NCBI RefSeq assembly: GCF_001423945.1 | Contig: NZ_LMPU01000009.1 | Coordinates: 434,416-498,415 of the forward strand | Length of the DNA stretch: 64,000 nt | Source of the DNA: Pedobacter sp. Leaf194 | Lineage (GTDB): Bacteria; Bacteroidota; Bacteroidia; Sphingobacteriales; Sphingobacteriaceae | Direction of reading: 5' to 3' | Shown here: one piece after another, positions 9,535 through 18,360 of the stretch | Layout: every line of letters starts with the position of its first letter | Numbering within the stretch: the first letter of the stretch is position 1 | Position numbers and translations under genes: made by a program | Notes under the pieces: model-generated | What the model was told of the DNA's origin: nothing | Databases searched by the model: none | Seen by the model: the letters and a program-made list of their open reading frames with translations, nothing else

Positions 9535-9715
9535 CTTTTGCTGCAACTTGGGATGGCGTTACAGAGGGATTCAGTCCTTCTACCAACTGAAATGTTTTAA
9601 TAGGCGTATATTTTGATGTTAAATTTTTTTTACTTGCTTCCTTTATAAAAGAGCGGATCTGTTTTGCTCAACCTTTGGATTTGTATCTTTTCAAAATATG
9701 AACTGATAATACCAT
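9521..9715 (-). pseudogene. remnant of a small protein gene with an internal stop
   Basis: On the minus strand, an ATG at 9715 opens a frame that is interrupted after 15 codons by TGA (9668-9670), then stays open for 48 codons to TGA at 9521-9523. The second part has ordinary protein-like composition (for example FQLVEGLNPSVTPSQ near its end) and runs directly into a terminator hairpin. I do not recognise the family. It could be a decayed gene or chance. Confidence 0.35.
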
Positions 9716-9759
9716 AAACCCTCGGCTGATTACTGAAATAAAAATAGCCAAATTAAGGT

Positions 9760-9858
9760 AGCGCAGTTAATAAAGTAGATGAAAAGCTCCATAAAGTCGA
9801 AGTAGCAGGCAATCTCGAAGATTTAGATACCGCCACCACTTACATAAGAAGGAGATAA
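9760..9858 (+). pseudogene. possible remnant of a coding fragment
   Basis: After a TAA near 9757, the plus strand has 32 codons with protein-like composition (KVDEKLHKVEVAGNLEDLD is part of it) ending in TAA at about 9856-9858. There is no start codon or ribosome binding site. It is listed because the 630-base gap 9348-9977 has no intact gene; outside the two remnants I see only the AT-rich leader of the S41 gene. Confidence 0.25.
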
Positions 9859-9998
9859 TGGCTTTAAAGGCTTAATCAAACGTTTGTTTAAAAATTAAAA
9901 CTTTACAGCCTTGCCCCAAAACCCGAAACTTGTCGCCTTTGCCCCTCCAATTTCTTTATGTTTTTAAGGATATTTGATTGGGAAACACAGAAATTATT

Positions 9999-10421
9999 AT
10001 GGAAAAGCTAAAATTTAAAAAAGAAATTAACGCTTCTGCTGAAAAAGTTTGGGAGGTTCTTTTGGGCGTAAGTACTTATCCCCTATGGACCGCAGTATTT
10101 GCAGCGGGTTCGACAGTTGAAACGGATTGGAAAAAAGGTAGTAAAGCCTACTTTTCTGATGGAAAAGGGCATGGAATGGTTTCGAGGATCGAAGAAAACA
10201 TACCGAACCAGTTTATTTCGATTAAGCATCTTGGCGAATTTAAAGATGGAAAAGAAGACCTGAATAAAGATTGGGGTGAAGCATTTGAAAACTACACTTT
10301 GGAAACCGTGGAGGGTAAGACACTGCTCACAATTGATCTCCAAATCAGCAAAGACTGGGTTGATTATATGGAAAAAACCTGGCCCGCGGCGCTTGAAAAA
10401 GTTGCAGAACTTGCAGAGTAG
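9999..10421 (+). CDS. SRPBCC (START/AHSA1-like) domain protein
   Basis: The protein has 140 residues from ATG 9999 (an upstream in-frame TTG at 9978 is less likely). It has the single-domain Bet v 1-like fold signature: FKKEINASAEKVWEVLLG at the start, a central Gly-rich hairpin, and a long C-terminal helix (WPAALEKVAELAE). Such proteins bind hydrophobic ligands or act as small cytosolic chaperone-like proteins; the ligand is unknown. It is not linked to an ArsR regulator, unlike the SRPBCC gene at 34.5 kb. Confidence 0.8.
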   Translation: MEKLKFKKEINASAEKVWEVLLGVSTYPLWTAVFAAGSTVETDWKKGSKAYFSDGKGHGMVSRIEENIPNQFISIKHLGEFKDGKEDLNKDWGEAFENYTLETVEGKTLLTIDLQISKDWVDYMEKTWPAALEKVAELAE

Positions 10422-10440
10422 TAAGCTGATATCAAAAAGA

Positions 10441-10467
10441 AAGCCTTTCATTTCTGAAAGGCTTTTT
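10441..10467 (-). terminator. terminator of first tRNA-Phe
   Basis: A ten-base stem (AAGCCTTTCA / TGAAAGGCTT, loop TTTC) lies six bases beyond the 3' end of the tRNA gene, with a T-run in minus-strand sense. It also lies just downstream of the SRPBCC gene and may act in both directions. Confidence 0.8.
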
Positions 10468-10473
10468 AGGAAG

Positions 10474-10546
10474 TGGTGCCACCTGGATTCGAACCAGGGA
10501 CACAAGGATTTTCAGTCCTTTGCTCTACCGACTGAGCTATGGCACC
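10474..10546 (-). tRNA. tRNA-Phe (GAA)
   Basis: The 73-nt cloverleaf reads on the minus strand: acceptor GGTGCCA paired with TGGCACC, D-arm AGCTCAGTCGGTAGAGC, anticodon loop CTGAAAA giving anticodon GAA, and T-arm with GGTTCGAATCC. The discriminator base is A and CCA is not encoded. A second identical gene follows 114 bases away with similar flanks. Confidence 0.97.
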
Positions 10547-10627
10547 TCCTGTTAAGGATTGCAAATGTAATATTCTTTTTTTCAAATACAAGAATGGATT
10601 TAAAAATCATTCGTTGTAGTTAAACCA

Positions 10628-10655
10628 AAAAGCCTTTCAAAATTGAAAGGCTTTT
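10628..10655 (-). terminator. terminator of second tRNA-Phe
   Basis: A 13-base stem (AAAAGCCTTTCAA / TTGAAAGGCTTTT with a two-base loop) lies immediately beyond the 3' end of the second tRNA gene, and is nearly the same as the hairpin of the first copy. Confidence 0.8.
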
Positions 10656-10660
10656 GGAAG

Positions 10661-10733
10661 TGGTGCCACCTGGATTCGAACCAGGGACACAAGGATTTTC
10701 AGTCCTTTGCTCTACCGACTGAGCTATGGCACC
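10661..10733 (-). tRNA. tRNA-Phe (GAA), second copy
   Basis: The sequence is identical to the copy at 10474-10546 over all 73 bases, again without encoded CCA. The 5' flank (CTCC, then GGATTGCAAATGTA) is also shared, so the unit of hairpin, tRNA and upstream flank has been duplicated in tandem. The 229 bases between this gene and the Fe-S gene at 10963 hold only AT-rich leader sequence. Confidence 0.97.
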
Positions 10734-10962
10734 TCCCGTTTGGGATTGCAAATGTAGTGTTCTTTTTTCAAAAGCAAAATTTTTTTTAAAAAAAGCCTTT
10801 CAGTACCTCATTATCAATTAATTAAATTTTGCTACATTTTTTAAAGCGAAGCCTTCGATCTTTAGAATCGATACAAACTATATTTTTTAGGCATTTTTTT
10901 ATGCATGCATAGTAATTTATTTAAATTAAATACCTTAATTTAGCGCTACAATCCTAAACTAC

Positions 10963-12258
10963 ATGGTAAGTCAAATTCTTTTTCTCCTACTTACGTTAGC
11001 GGCTGTGGGGCTGTTTACGGTTAACTTTCGGAAAATTATCCGTAATATCCGGTTGGGTAAAGACATAGATCGAAGCGACCAGCCTCAAAAACGGCTAATG
11101 ACGATGTTACGTGTTGCTTTTGGTCAGTCGAAGATGGTTGTACGCCCGATACCGGCTTTTTTACACTTTTTTGTTTACGTGGGCTTTGTTATCATTAACA
11201 TTGAGGTGTTGGAGATTATGATCGATGGACTCTTCGGCACACACCGGATTTTTCACGGTTTAGGTGGTTTATATAACTTTCTAATCGGCTCGTTTGAAAT
11301 TCTTGCGTTAACCGTATGGCTTTCTTGCGTAATATTTTTAATCAGGAGACATGTTTTAAAACTCAAACGCTTTAGAGGCGTGGAAATGACGAGCTGGCCT
11401 AAGTCAGATGCAAATTACATCCTGATTACGGAAATTTTACTGATGACTGCCTTCTTACTGATGAATGCTGCCGATGCGAAACTTCAAACTTTAGGCGCCA
11501 GTCATTATGTGAGTGCGGGTTCTTTCCCTGTTAGTCAGTTTTTTATGGGGATATTGCCGAATTCAGAAAGCGCTTTAATAACGCTGGAGCGAGCTTGCTG
11601 GTGGTTCCACATTGTAGGGATACTGGCATTTTTAAACTACCTCCCTTATTCTAAACATTTCCACATCTTGTTTGCTTTTCCAAATACCTATTTTTCGAAT
11701 CTTAAACCAAAGGGAGCGTTCACAAACATGGCATCTGTAACGAATGAGGTAAAGGCAATGCTTGATCCTTCATTTGTTCCGGCAGAAACGGAGCCAGGGA
11801 AATTCGGTGCAAAAGACGTAACCGATTTAAACTGGGTTAACCTGATGAATGCTTATACCTGCACAGAATGCGGGCGTTGCACATCGGTTTGTCCGGCAAA
11901 TATTACGGGAAAATTGTTATCACCGAGAAAAATTATGATGGATACCCGCGACCGGGTTACGGAAGTTGGGAAAAACATTGATAAACACGGACAGGATTAT
12001 CAGGATGGAAAATCCTTGCTGGATGATTACATTAGCAGAGAAGAAATATGGGCCTGCACAAGCTGTAACGCATGCGTTGAAGCTTGTCCGGTAAATATAG
12101 ACCCGCTGCAGATTATTATGGAATTACGCCAGTTTGCTGTTATGGAAGAATCTCAGGCCCCTGCAAGCATAAACGCGATGATGGGTAATATCGAAAATAA
12201 CCAGGCGCCCTGGAAATATTCTCCTGCCGACCGTTTAAACTGGGCGGAGGGAAACTAA
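10963..12258 (+). CDS. membrane-bound Fe-S protein, HdrC/NarI-like fusion
   Basis: The protein has 431 residues. The N-terminal half has about five hydrophobic segments, with an arrangement like the NarI/DsrM haem-b family. The C-terminal half carries two ferredoxin-type 4Fe-4S motifs: Cys300, 303, 306 and 310 (CTECGRCTSVCP) and Cys365, 368, 371 and 375 (CTSCNACVEACP). Such proteins pass electrons between the quinone pool and a soluble HdrB-like partner; the following gene encodes exactly that partner, 43 bases downstream. The substrate couple is unknown. ATG 10963 is the only sensible start. Confidence 0.88.
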   Translation: MVSQILFLLLTLAAVGLFTVNFRKIIRNIRLGKDIDRSDQPQKRLMTMLRVAFGQSKMVVRPIPAFLHFFVYVGFVIINIEVLEIMIDGLFGTHRIFHGLGGLYNFLIGSFEILALTVWLSCVIFLIRRHVLKLKRFRGVEMTSWPKSDANYILITEILLMTAFLLMNAADAKLQTLGASHYVSAGSFPVSQFFMGILPNSESALITLERACWWFHIVGILAFLNYLPYSKHFHILFAFPNTYFSNLKPKGAFTNMASVTNEVKAMLDPSFVPAETEPGKFGAKDVTDLNWVNLMNAYTCTECGRCTSVCPANITGKLLSPRKIMMDTRDRVTEVGKNIDKHGQDYQDGKSLLDDYISREEIWACTSCNACVEACPVNIDPLQIIMELRQFAVMEESQAPASINAMMGNIENNQAPWKYSPADRLNWAEGN

Positions 12259-12301
12259 GTGATTGCCTTTAATTATTTATAAAAATACTTGATACAAGGA
12301 T

Positions 12302-13090
12302 ATGGAATTTAAAGTGCCAACAATGGCTGAGTTAATGGCCGCTGGCGAAGAACCCGAGATTTTATTTTGGGTAGGTTGCGCCGGTAGTTACGATGAAAGA
12401 GCACAGAAAATAACCCGCGATATTTGCAAAATTTTACATCACGTGGGCATAAAATATGCTGTTTTAGGAACAGAAGAAAGTTGTACCGGCGACCCTGCTA
12501 AACGGGCTGGCAACGAATTTCTTTTCCAGATGCAGGCGATGACAAATATTGAGGTATTAAACGCCTACAATATTAAAAAAATAGTTACCGGCTGTCCGCA
12601 CTGTTTCAATACGATAAAAAACGAATACCCCGGTTTGGGCGGCAGTTATGAAGTCATTCACCACACACAGTTAATACAGGATCTAATAAACGAAGGCAAG
12701 CTAAAAGCAGAAGGCGGCGAGAGTTTTAAAGGCCGCAAAATTACCTACCACGACCCTTGTTATCTAGGCAGGGCAAATGGAATATATGAAGCGCCCAGAA
12801 AAGCGCTGGAGGTGCTGGATGCCGAACTGGTAGAAATGAAACGCTGCAAAAGCAACGGCTTATGTTGTGGCGCCGGCGGTGCACAAATGTTTAAAGAACC
12901 GGAAAAAGGCAATAAAGACATCAACGTTGAACGCATTGACGAAGCGCTGCAGACAAATCCGCAGGTTATTGCCGCTGGCTGTCCGTTTTGTATGACGATG
13001 CTAAGCGATGGCATTAAATTAAAAGATAAAGAGCAGGAAGTGAAAGTGCTGGATATTGCAGAAATTACAGTAAGAGCAAATGGATTGTAA
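12302..13090 (+). CDS. HdrB/GlpC-like CCG-domain Fe-S protein
   Basis: The protein has 262 residues with two cysteine-rich CCG domains. In the first, WVGCAGSYDE (near 24) pairs with GCPHCFNTI (near 98); in the second, DPCYLGR (near 150), CCGAGGAQ (near 185) and GCPFCMTML (near 222). These motifs bind a non-cubane Fe-S cluster in heterodisulfide reductase subunit B and occur in GlpC and LutA. It has no membrane segment, so it is likely the cytoplasmic catalytic partner of the upstream membrane Fe-S protein. In Bacteroidota this pair is conserved but its electron acceptor is not established to my knowledge. Confidence 0.88.
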   Translation: MEFKVPTMAELMAAGEEPEILFWVGCAGSYDERAQKITRDICKILHHVGIKYAVLGTEESCTGDPAKRAGNEFLFQMQAMTNIEVLNAYNIKKIVTGCPHCFNTIKNEYPGLGGSYEVIHHTQLIQDLINEGKLKAEGGESFKGRKITYHDPCYLGRANGIYEAPRKALEVLDAELVEMKRCKSNGLCCGAGGAQMFKEPEKGNKDINVERIDEALQTNPQVIAAGCPFCMTMLSDGIKLKDKEQEVKVLDIAEITVRANGL

Positions 13091-13091
13091 G

Positions 13092-13556
13092 CTAGGGATT
13101 TGTAATTTTTGTTAAATTATCCCTGATTCGGTTTAAGTCCTCAGCTTCTATATTTTTGAGTGGGACAACGATACAGGTTGACATAGAATCTACATCCCCG
13201 CTTCTGTCATTATAGGTTTGAACGATAACATCATCACTTCTGGTTCTTAAAACGAGCCGACCGGAAGTGGTTGTTCCGTAATAATCCAAATCTTTAAATT
13301 TTGCCAGCTTAAAGGCGAAATATTCTATTTTTCCGTTATTAAAAAAACGTTTATATCGGCAAAAACCATTGTTGGTAACATTTAGTTCGTACCTTTTTAC
13401 AAGGCTGATTTCCTGGCTGGCATCATAATGCGTTGTTAAACTTTTTTGAAGATAAATGACATATTCCTCAAGAGAATCTTTGGTTGAAAAAGCGCTTAAA
13501 AGCAGGCACAAGGCAGGAATGAGCAGCAATTTCAAGCAGAATGTAAACTTTTTCAT
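13092..13556 (-). CDS. secreted hypothetical protein
   Basis: The protein has 154 residues. A clear signal peptide (MKKFTFCLKLLLIPALCLLL) precedes a soluble domain with alternating hydrophobic residues, suggesting a small beta-rich periplasmic protein. I recognise no family. It converges with the HdrB-like gene, whose stop is one base away, and stands alone on its strand. Confidence 0.65.
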   Translation of the reverse strand: MKKFTFCLKLLLIPALCLLLSAFSTKDSLEEYVIYLQKSLTTHYDASQEISLVKRYELNVTNNGFCRYKRFFNNGKIEYFAFKLAKFKDLDYYGTTTSGRLVLRTRSDDVIVQTYNDRSGDVDSMSTCIVVPLKNIEAEDLNRIRDNLTKITNP

Positions 13557-13595
13557 GGGGATGGCATTTTGATGATTCCAAGTTAATTAAAATGA

Positions 13596-13603
13596 TAAAT
13601 TTG
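13596..13603 (+). promoter_or_regulatory. TAnnTTTG -7 box (TAAATTTG)
   Basis: An exact match to the Bacteroidota -7 consensus ends five bases before the ATG at 13608, placing the transcription start at or within a base or two of the start codon (a leaderless message). No convincing -33 TTG at the usual spacing is seen. Confidence 0.45.
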
Positions 13604-13607
13604 TAGT

Positions 13608-14087
13608 ATGATTTTTTCTCCACAATCACGGGTTTGGATATACCAAAGCAATAGAAAATTCACTTCTGCTGAAGAAGCTGAAATTTTAGCAAAACTGGAA
13701 GCTTTTACAGGCCAATGGAAGGCGCATGGAAACGAACTAATGGCAAAAGCGGAAATCAGATATGGTTATTTTATTATTTTAACAGTTGATGAAAGCCAGG
13801 CAAATGTTACGGGTTGCTCAATTGATAGTTCGGTAAGGATTATTAAAGATGTTGAACAAACCTACAATGTTGATTTGTTTAACCGATTTAACATTGCTTA
13901 CAAAATTGCTGATGAAGTTCATGTTCAGGGCAAGGAAGATTTCGAAACACTTGTAAACATAAAGAACATTACGCCTGAAACTATTGTGTTTAATAACATG
14001 GTTCAAACCCTAAATGAGTTGGAAACGAAATGGGAAGTACCTCTGAAAAACAGCTGGCACTCAACCGTTTTTGCACACTTATTATAG
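13608..14087 (+). CDS. conserved Bacteroidota protein often mislabelled ABC transporter ATPase
   Basis: The protein has 159 residues. It has no Walker A or ABC signature. The pattern RVWIYQSNRKF at the start, AHGNELMAKAEI, GCSIDSSVRII and the end WEVPLKNSWHS is that of a small, strongly conserved protein in this phylum that I recall being annotated, without support, as ABC transporter ATPase. It tends to travel with the HdrB-like Fe-S gene, as here. Function is unknown. Confidence 0.7.
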   Translation: MIFSPQSRVWIYQSNRKFTSAEEAEILAKLEAFTGQWKAHGNELMAKAEIRYGYFIILTVDESQANVTGCSIDSSVRIIKDVEQTYNVDLFNRFNIAYKIADEVHVQGKEDFETLVNIKNITPETIVFNNMVQTLNELETKWEVPLKNSWHSTVFAHLL

Positions 14088-14183
14088 AAAATACAACTTA
14101 CCCTTTTTAGCTCTGAATAATTACCACCGGCAAAACAAAATTGCTTAGAAAAAAACTTTATATTACCAGATATAAACGACTCT

Positions 14184-16601
14184 ATGGCACGCTGGTTGAA
14201 AATATCTTTAAAAGTAATTGTTACGCTTTTCGTTCTGGTTATTTTAACCTGGCTGGCCGGTGCATTTTACATCAGCCGAAATAAAAAAGAAATCCTGGGT
14301 TCTATCCTTTCGCAGCTAAATAAAAATTTAAATGGCGAAATCACGGCAAACAGCATGGAGCCGACCCTACTCAAAGGCTTTCCAGGGGTTTCTGTTTCGT
14401 TGAAAGATGTATTACTACGAGACAGTTTATGGTCGAGACATAAACATGATCTGCTTAAAGCGGAAGACATCGATGTATCATTGAATGTTTTATCACTCAT
14501 CTTTGGCTCCGTTAACATTAACCAGATTACGCTAAATAACGCCTCTATTTATCTTTATACAGATTCAACAGGTTATAGCAATACCAGTATCTTTAAAAGT
14601 AAAGAAAAGGTCGAAAAAAAACCTGACGCGAAAAGTTCTTCAGATTTTGCAGTTAAGAAAATCGATTTTAATAAAGTAAACCTGATTGTAGATAACCAAA
14701 AGCGATTTAAACTTTTCAATTTTAATATCGACCAGATTCAGGGGCGTCTAAAATATCCCGATAGCGGCTGGACCGGCAGGATAAAGCTGAAAACCATGGT
14801 TAACAGCTTCGCCTTCAACACAAAAAAAGGTAGTTTCTTAAAAGATAAATTGCTCGAAGGAACCCTTTCTGCGCATTACAGCAAAGCAGAGGATGCGGTA
14901 ATTTTAGACCCAGAGGTATTAAATATTGGAGAACATCCTTTTAAAATTGGTGCGAAGATCGACCTGGCAAAAGCTGGTTTCAACATTAGTATCGCTGTAG
15001 ATCAGATTCTATTTAAAGAGGTGGCTTTGCTCCTATCGCCCAACATTTCTTCGAAACTTTTAAAGTTTGGCATTGAGAAGCCTGTCGATATCAGGGGAAA
15101 TATAATTGATGATGGCTCGGGCAAATACGGCGATCCATTGATTAAAGTTGGCATAAAAGTTAGAGATAACGTGGTTAGCATCCCGGCGGGAAAATTAACA
15201 GAAGCAAATTTCGATGGTTCTTTCACCAATCAGGATACGGTTGGCGGGGTAATTGGTGATGAAAACTCATCTATAAAATTTCACAGACTTACCGCGAAAT
15301 ATTTCAATGCACCACTAAAAATCGACACATTTACCGTAAACAACTTATCGAGGCCAATAGCAACGGGCCTGGTAACGTCTCAGTTTCCACTGTCTAACCT
15401 GAATAATTCCTTAGGTACAAACGATTTCGAATTTAAAAACGGTACGGCCAACCTTCGTTTGTATTGTAAGGCAGATATTGATAATTTTCTTTTTACCAAG
15501 CCTGTCGTTTCCGGTAAGATTCAGATTGCTGATGCTGATATACTCTATATACCACGCTCGCTCCATTTGGTGAAAAGTGCCTTGAATATTAATTTTAACC
15601 AGAACGATTTATCGATCCGGAACGGACATTTCCAACTTGGTAAAAGCGAACTAAATGTAGATTGTAGCATTGCAAACTTCGCGAATCTGTATTATACCGA
15701 TCCAGATAAAATTCTGGTTAATTTGAAAATGAATAGTCCGCAGCTTTACCTAAATGAATTCCTTCCATTTTTAGGACCGCGAACGGCTAAGAAAAAATCA
15801 AAATCCACTAATTCTATGAAGACTGCTTCAAAAGAACTTAGCAATGTTCTGGAGGTGTCTAAAATGAACATTCGCCTAACCGTAGGGAAGGCAATCTATG
15901 ATAAATTTACCGCCAAAAACCTCGATGCAGATATCTCGCTTCGTGGAGAAGGGATTTACCTGAATAAAATCAGCGTCGCTCATGCGGGAGGTTTGTTATC
16001 GCTTAATGGAAACATAATACAGGAAGCGGCATCGAACAGTTTTAAAATTAACTCAAAGATTAGTCATGTTAGCGTTTCCGATTTTTTCTATTCGTTCGAT
16101 AACTTCGGTCAGAAAAGCATCACCAGTAAAAATTTAAAAGGCTATTTATCATCGCTGGTAAATATTTCCGGAAGGATAGCCCATAATGGTAAAATCATGC
16201 CACGTTCGATAAACGGCAAAGTAGTTTTCAACCTGAATAAAGCTGCCCTAACAAACTTTGAACCATTAGAAAAAGTTGGGAAACTGGCTTTTGCAAACCG
16301 GAATCTCTCTGATATCAGGATAAATAACCTCGATGGAATCCTAAACATTAGGGGCGACAAGATTGAAATTAGTCCGATGCAAATAAATTCGAGCGTTTTA
16401 AACCTAAATGTTAAAGGCATTTATGGCATTACCACAGGAACCAATATTGAAATGGATATTCCCCTGCGAAATCCCAAAGGGGATGAAAACCTGGATAGAA
16501 CTCAGAAGAGAGCGGCCCGAATGCGTGGCATTGTGTTACACCTCAAGGCCTTTGACGAAAATGGCGAGTTAAAAGTCAGGTGGAATAAGGAACATGATTA
16601 G
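14184..16601 (+). CDS. AsmA-like family protein
   Basis: The protein has 805 residues. An N-terminal transmembrane anchor (residues 6-28) is followed by a long series of beta-rich repeats as in AsmA/TamB-type proteins, which bridge the periplasm and are implicated in lipid transport to the outer membrane. The N-terminal AsmA signature (ILSQLNKNLNGEITANSM) and the C-terminal repeat (RINNLDGILNIRGDKIEISPM) are visible. The extreme C-terminus is basic (RTQKRAARMR). The gene is monocistronic. Specific cargo is unknown. Confidence 0.85.
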   Translation: MARWLKISLKVIVTLFVLVILTWLAGAFYISRNKKEILGSILSQLNKNLNGEITANSMEPTLLKGFPGVSVSLKDVLLRDSLWSRHKHDLLKAEDIDVSLNVLSLIFGSVNINQITLNNASIYLYTDSTGYSNTSIFKSKEKVEKKPDAKSSSDFAVKKIDFNKVNLIVDNQKRFKLFNFNIDQIQGRLKYPDSGWTGRIKLKTMVNSFAFNTKKGSFLKDKLLEGTLSAHYSKAEDAVILDPEVLNIGEHPFKIGAKIDLAKAGFNISIAVDQILFKEVALLLSPNISSKLLKFGIEKPVDIRGNIIDDGSGKYGDPLIKVGIKVRDNVVSIPAGKLTEANFDGSFTNQDTVGGVIGDENSSIKFHRLTAKYFNAPLKIDTFTVNNLSRPIATGLVTSQFPLSNLNNSLGTNDFEFKNGTANLRLYCKADIDNFLFTKPVVSGKIQIADADILYIPRSLHLVKSALNINFNQNDLSIRNGHFQLGKSELNVDCSIANFANLYYTDPDKILVNLKMNSPQLYLNEFLPFLGPRTAKKKSKSTNSMKTASKELSNVLEVSKMNIRLTVGKAIYDKFTAKNLDADISLRGEGIYLNKISVAHAGGLLSLNGNIIQEAASNSFKINSKISHVSVSDFFYSFDNFGQKSITSKNLKGYLSSLVNISGRIAHNGKIMPRSINGKVVFNLNKAALTNFEPLEKVGKLAFANRNLSDIRINNLDGILNIRGDKIEISPMQINSSVLNLNVKGIYGITTGTNIEMDIPLRNPKGDENLDRTQKRAARMRGIVLHLKAFDENGELKVRWNKEHD

Positions 16602-16679
16602 TTTTAAAAACCGGAATGCAAGCCTTGTTACAAGTAGATTAACCAATACAGCTTTTTGGACCAGGCAGCTTCTAACCTG

Positions 16680-17408
16680 TTAAAAATCCAGAGGGCCAAG
16701 TCTTCTCATATTTTTTAAGATAAGGTACTGCCTGTGCCTGATATACGGGGTTGCATTTTTGGGCGTCCACCTCCTTGGATTTGGAAAACAGGAAGCAATT
16801 AATGCCGCCTGATTGCGGGTAAGCCTGGTGCACGATTTACCATAATATGCCTGTGCCGCAGCTTCTGCACCATAAATTCCGTCGCCCATTTCAATTACAT
16901 TAAGGTAAACTTCGAGAATCCGTTCTTTGCTCCAGAACATTTCAATAAGCAAGGTAAAATAGGCCTCAAAACCTTTACGGATCCAGGAACGCCCTGGCCA
17001 CAAAAAAACATTCTTCGCCGTTTGCTGAGAAATGGTGCTCCCTCCTTTTACCTTTTTCCCTTTTGCATTGCTTGCAAAGGCTTTTTCAATTGATTTAAAA
17101 TCGAAGCCAATGTGTTGTAAAAACAATTGATCTTCTGCCGATACAGCGGCCCGTTTCATATTATCGGAAATGTTTTCAAATTTAATCCAGGTTTTCTCAG
17201 TTTTAAAAGGCTTCCCATCCGCTTTGCGTTCAATGTTACGCAAAACCATAAGTAAAGTAATTGGTGGGTTTATAAATCGTAATGCAATTACCCAAAAAAT
17301 AGATACCAACAAAAAGTATATAAACACCTTGGTAGCGATATCGGTTATCTTTTTAATTAATGGGTTTTTCGCCTTTGCTTTAGCGCCTGGATTTCGTTTT
17401 TTCGCCAT
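16680..17408 (-). CDS. mtgA: monofunctional peptidoglycan glycosyltransferase
   Basis: The protein has 242 residues, the usual MtgA length. One transmembrane segment (about 27-47) anchors a GT51 domain with catalytic Glu92 in SAEDQLFLQHIGFD, the second motif GGSTISQQTAKN (about 121-132), and VYLNVIEMGDGIYG with the second conserved acidic residue. It polymerises lipid II glycan chains at the inner membrane and has no transpeptidase domain. The basic N-terminus (AKKRNPGAKAKAK) is cytoplasmic. It converges with the AsmA gene and is divergent from the SDR gene. Confidence 0.95.
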   Translation of the reverse strand: MAKKRNPGAKAKAKNPLIKKITDIATKVFIYFLLVSIFWVIALRFINPPITLLMVLRNIERKADGKPFKTEKTWIKFENISDNMKRAAVSAEDQLFLQHIGFDFKSIEKAFASNAKGKKVKGGSTISQQTAKNVFLWPGRSWIRKGFEAYFTLLIEMFWSKERILEVYLNVIEMGDGIYGAEAAAQAYYGKSCTRLTRNQAALIASCFPNPRRWTPKNATPYIRHRQYLILKNMRRLGPLDF

Positions 17409-17533
17409 TTGGCAAAGTTAATAAAAACTTAAGCGCTTATTAATTGCAAATATCGATTATAAAAATCACCGGCTTATTTCATTTCTTATTAAACATATTT
17501 GCCTTTCGAACGTTAAAACAAAAAGCATAAATT

Positions 17534-18238
17534 ATGAGCGTAAAAGTAGCCCTTGTAACAGGAGGAAGTAAAGGAATTGGTTTCGGTATTGCCGAAGCAC
17601 TGTTAAAAAACGGTTATAAAGTTGCCATTACCAGCAGAACGATAGATTCGGCAAATCAAGCGGCGGCCACTTTGGTAGAACACGGCGACGTTTTAGCCAT
17701 CGAAGCCGATGTTAAAAATTTCGCTTCGCAGCAGGCAGCAGTAAATTTGATTATTGAAAAGTGGGGGCAACTGGATGTACTGATTGCAAATGCGGGTGTT
17801 GGCTATTTTGCCCCTATTGATGAACTGGAAATTGACCACTGGAACGAAATCATCGATACCAATTTAACTGGCGTATTTTATGGAATTAAGGCATCTGTTG
17901 AAGCAATTAAGAAGACACAGGGAACAATAATCACCATATGTAGCTTAGCCGGAACGAACTTCTTTGCTGGCGGCTCGGCATATAATGCGAGTAAATTTGG
18001 CTTAACAGGCTTTTCGCAATCTGTAATGCTCGATTTGAGAAAGTATGGTGTAAAAGTTAGTACCATTATGCCAGGTTCGGTAGCCAGTCATTTTAATGAT
18101 CATAATCCGGATGCTGAAGCAGATGCATGGAAAATACAGCCCGAAGATATGGGTAAACTGGTTGTGGATTTGCTTGCAATGCCTGCGAGAACCTTGCCAA
18201 GTAAAGTTGAAATCAGGCCTACAACACCGAAAGGATAA
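17534..18238 (+). CDS. SDR-family oxidoreductase
   Basis: The protein has 234 residues. The Rossmann motif TGGSKGIGFG (10-19), NAGVG near 90, and the catalytic Ser-Tyr-Lys set (SLAG then YNASK near 150) identify a classical short-chain dehydrogenase using NAD(P)H. The C-terminal stretch (PSKVEIRPTTPKG) is as in the 3-ketoacyl-ACP-reductase-like branch. Substrate is unknown. It is followed by the rplI terminator region and is not part of the ribosomal operon. Confidence 0.9.
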   Translation: MSVKVALVTGGSKGIGFGIAEALLKNGYKVAITSRTIDSANQAAATLVEHGDVLAIEADVKNFASQQAAVNLIIEKWGQLDVLIANAGVGYFAPIDELEIDHWNEIIDTNLTGVFYGIKASVEAIKKTQGTIITICSLAGTNFFAGGSAYNASKFGLTGFSQSVMLDLRKYGVKVSTIMPGSVASHFNDHNPDAEADAWKIQPEDMGKLVVDLLAMPARTLPSKVEIRPTTPKG

Positions 18239-18310
18239 GTTTGTAGCTGGTTATTTTGTCGCCTGGTGATGGTGGAGTTATTTTCTGTCCTTCATCAATG
18301 GTAATCAAAA

Positions 18311-18344
18311 AAAAAGTCCTTTCAGAAACTGAAAGGACTTTTTT
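18311..18344. terminator. bidirectional terminator between SDR gene and rplI
   Basis: A 15-bp perfect stem (AAAAAGTCCTTTCAG / CTGAAAGGACTTTTT, loop AAA) with T-runs on both sides lies between the convergent SDR and rplI genes. Its core CCTTTCA/TGAAAGG is shared with the tRNA-Phe terminators. Confidence 0.92.
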
Positions 18345-18360
18345 ATGCGTTAAAGAATGC

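Noticed and set aside
9541..9592. A third tRNA-Phe gene
   Set aside because: Only the anticodon and D-arm resemble tRNA; the acceptor and T-arms do not pair. It is at most a remnant.
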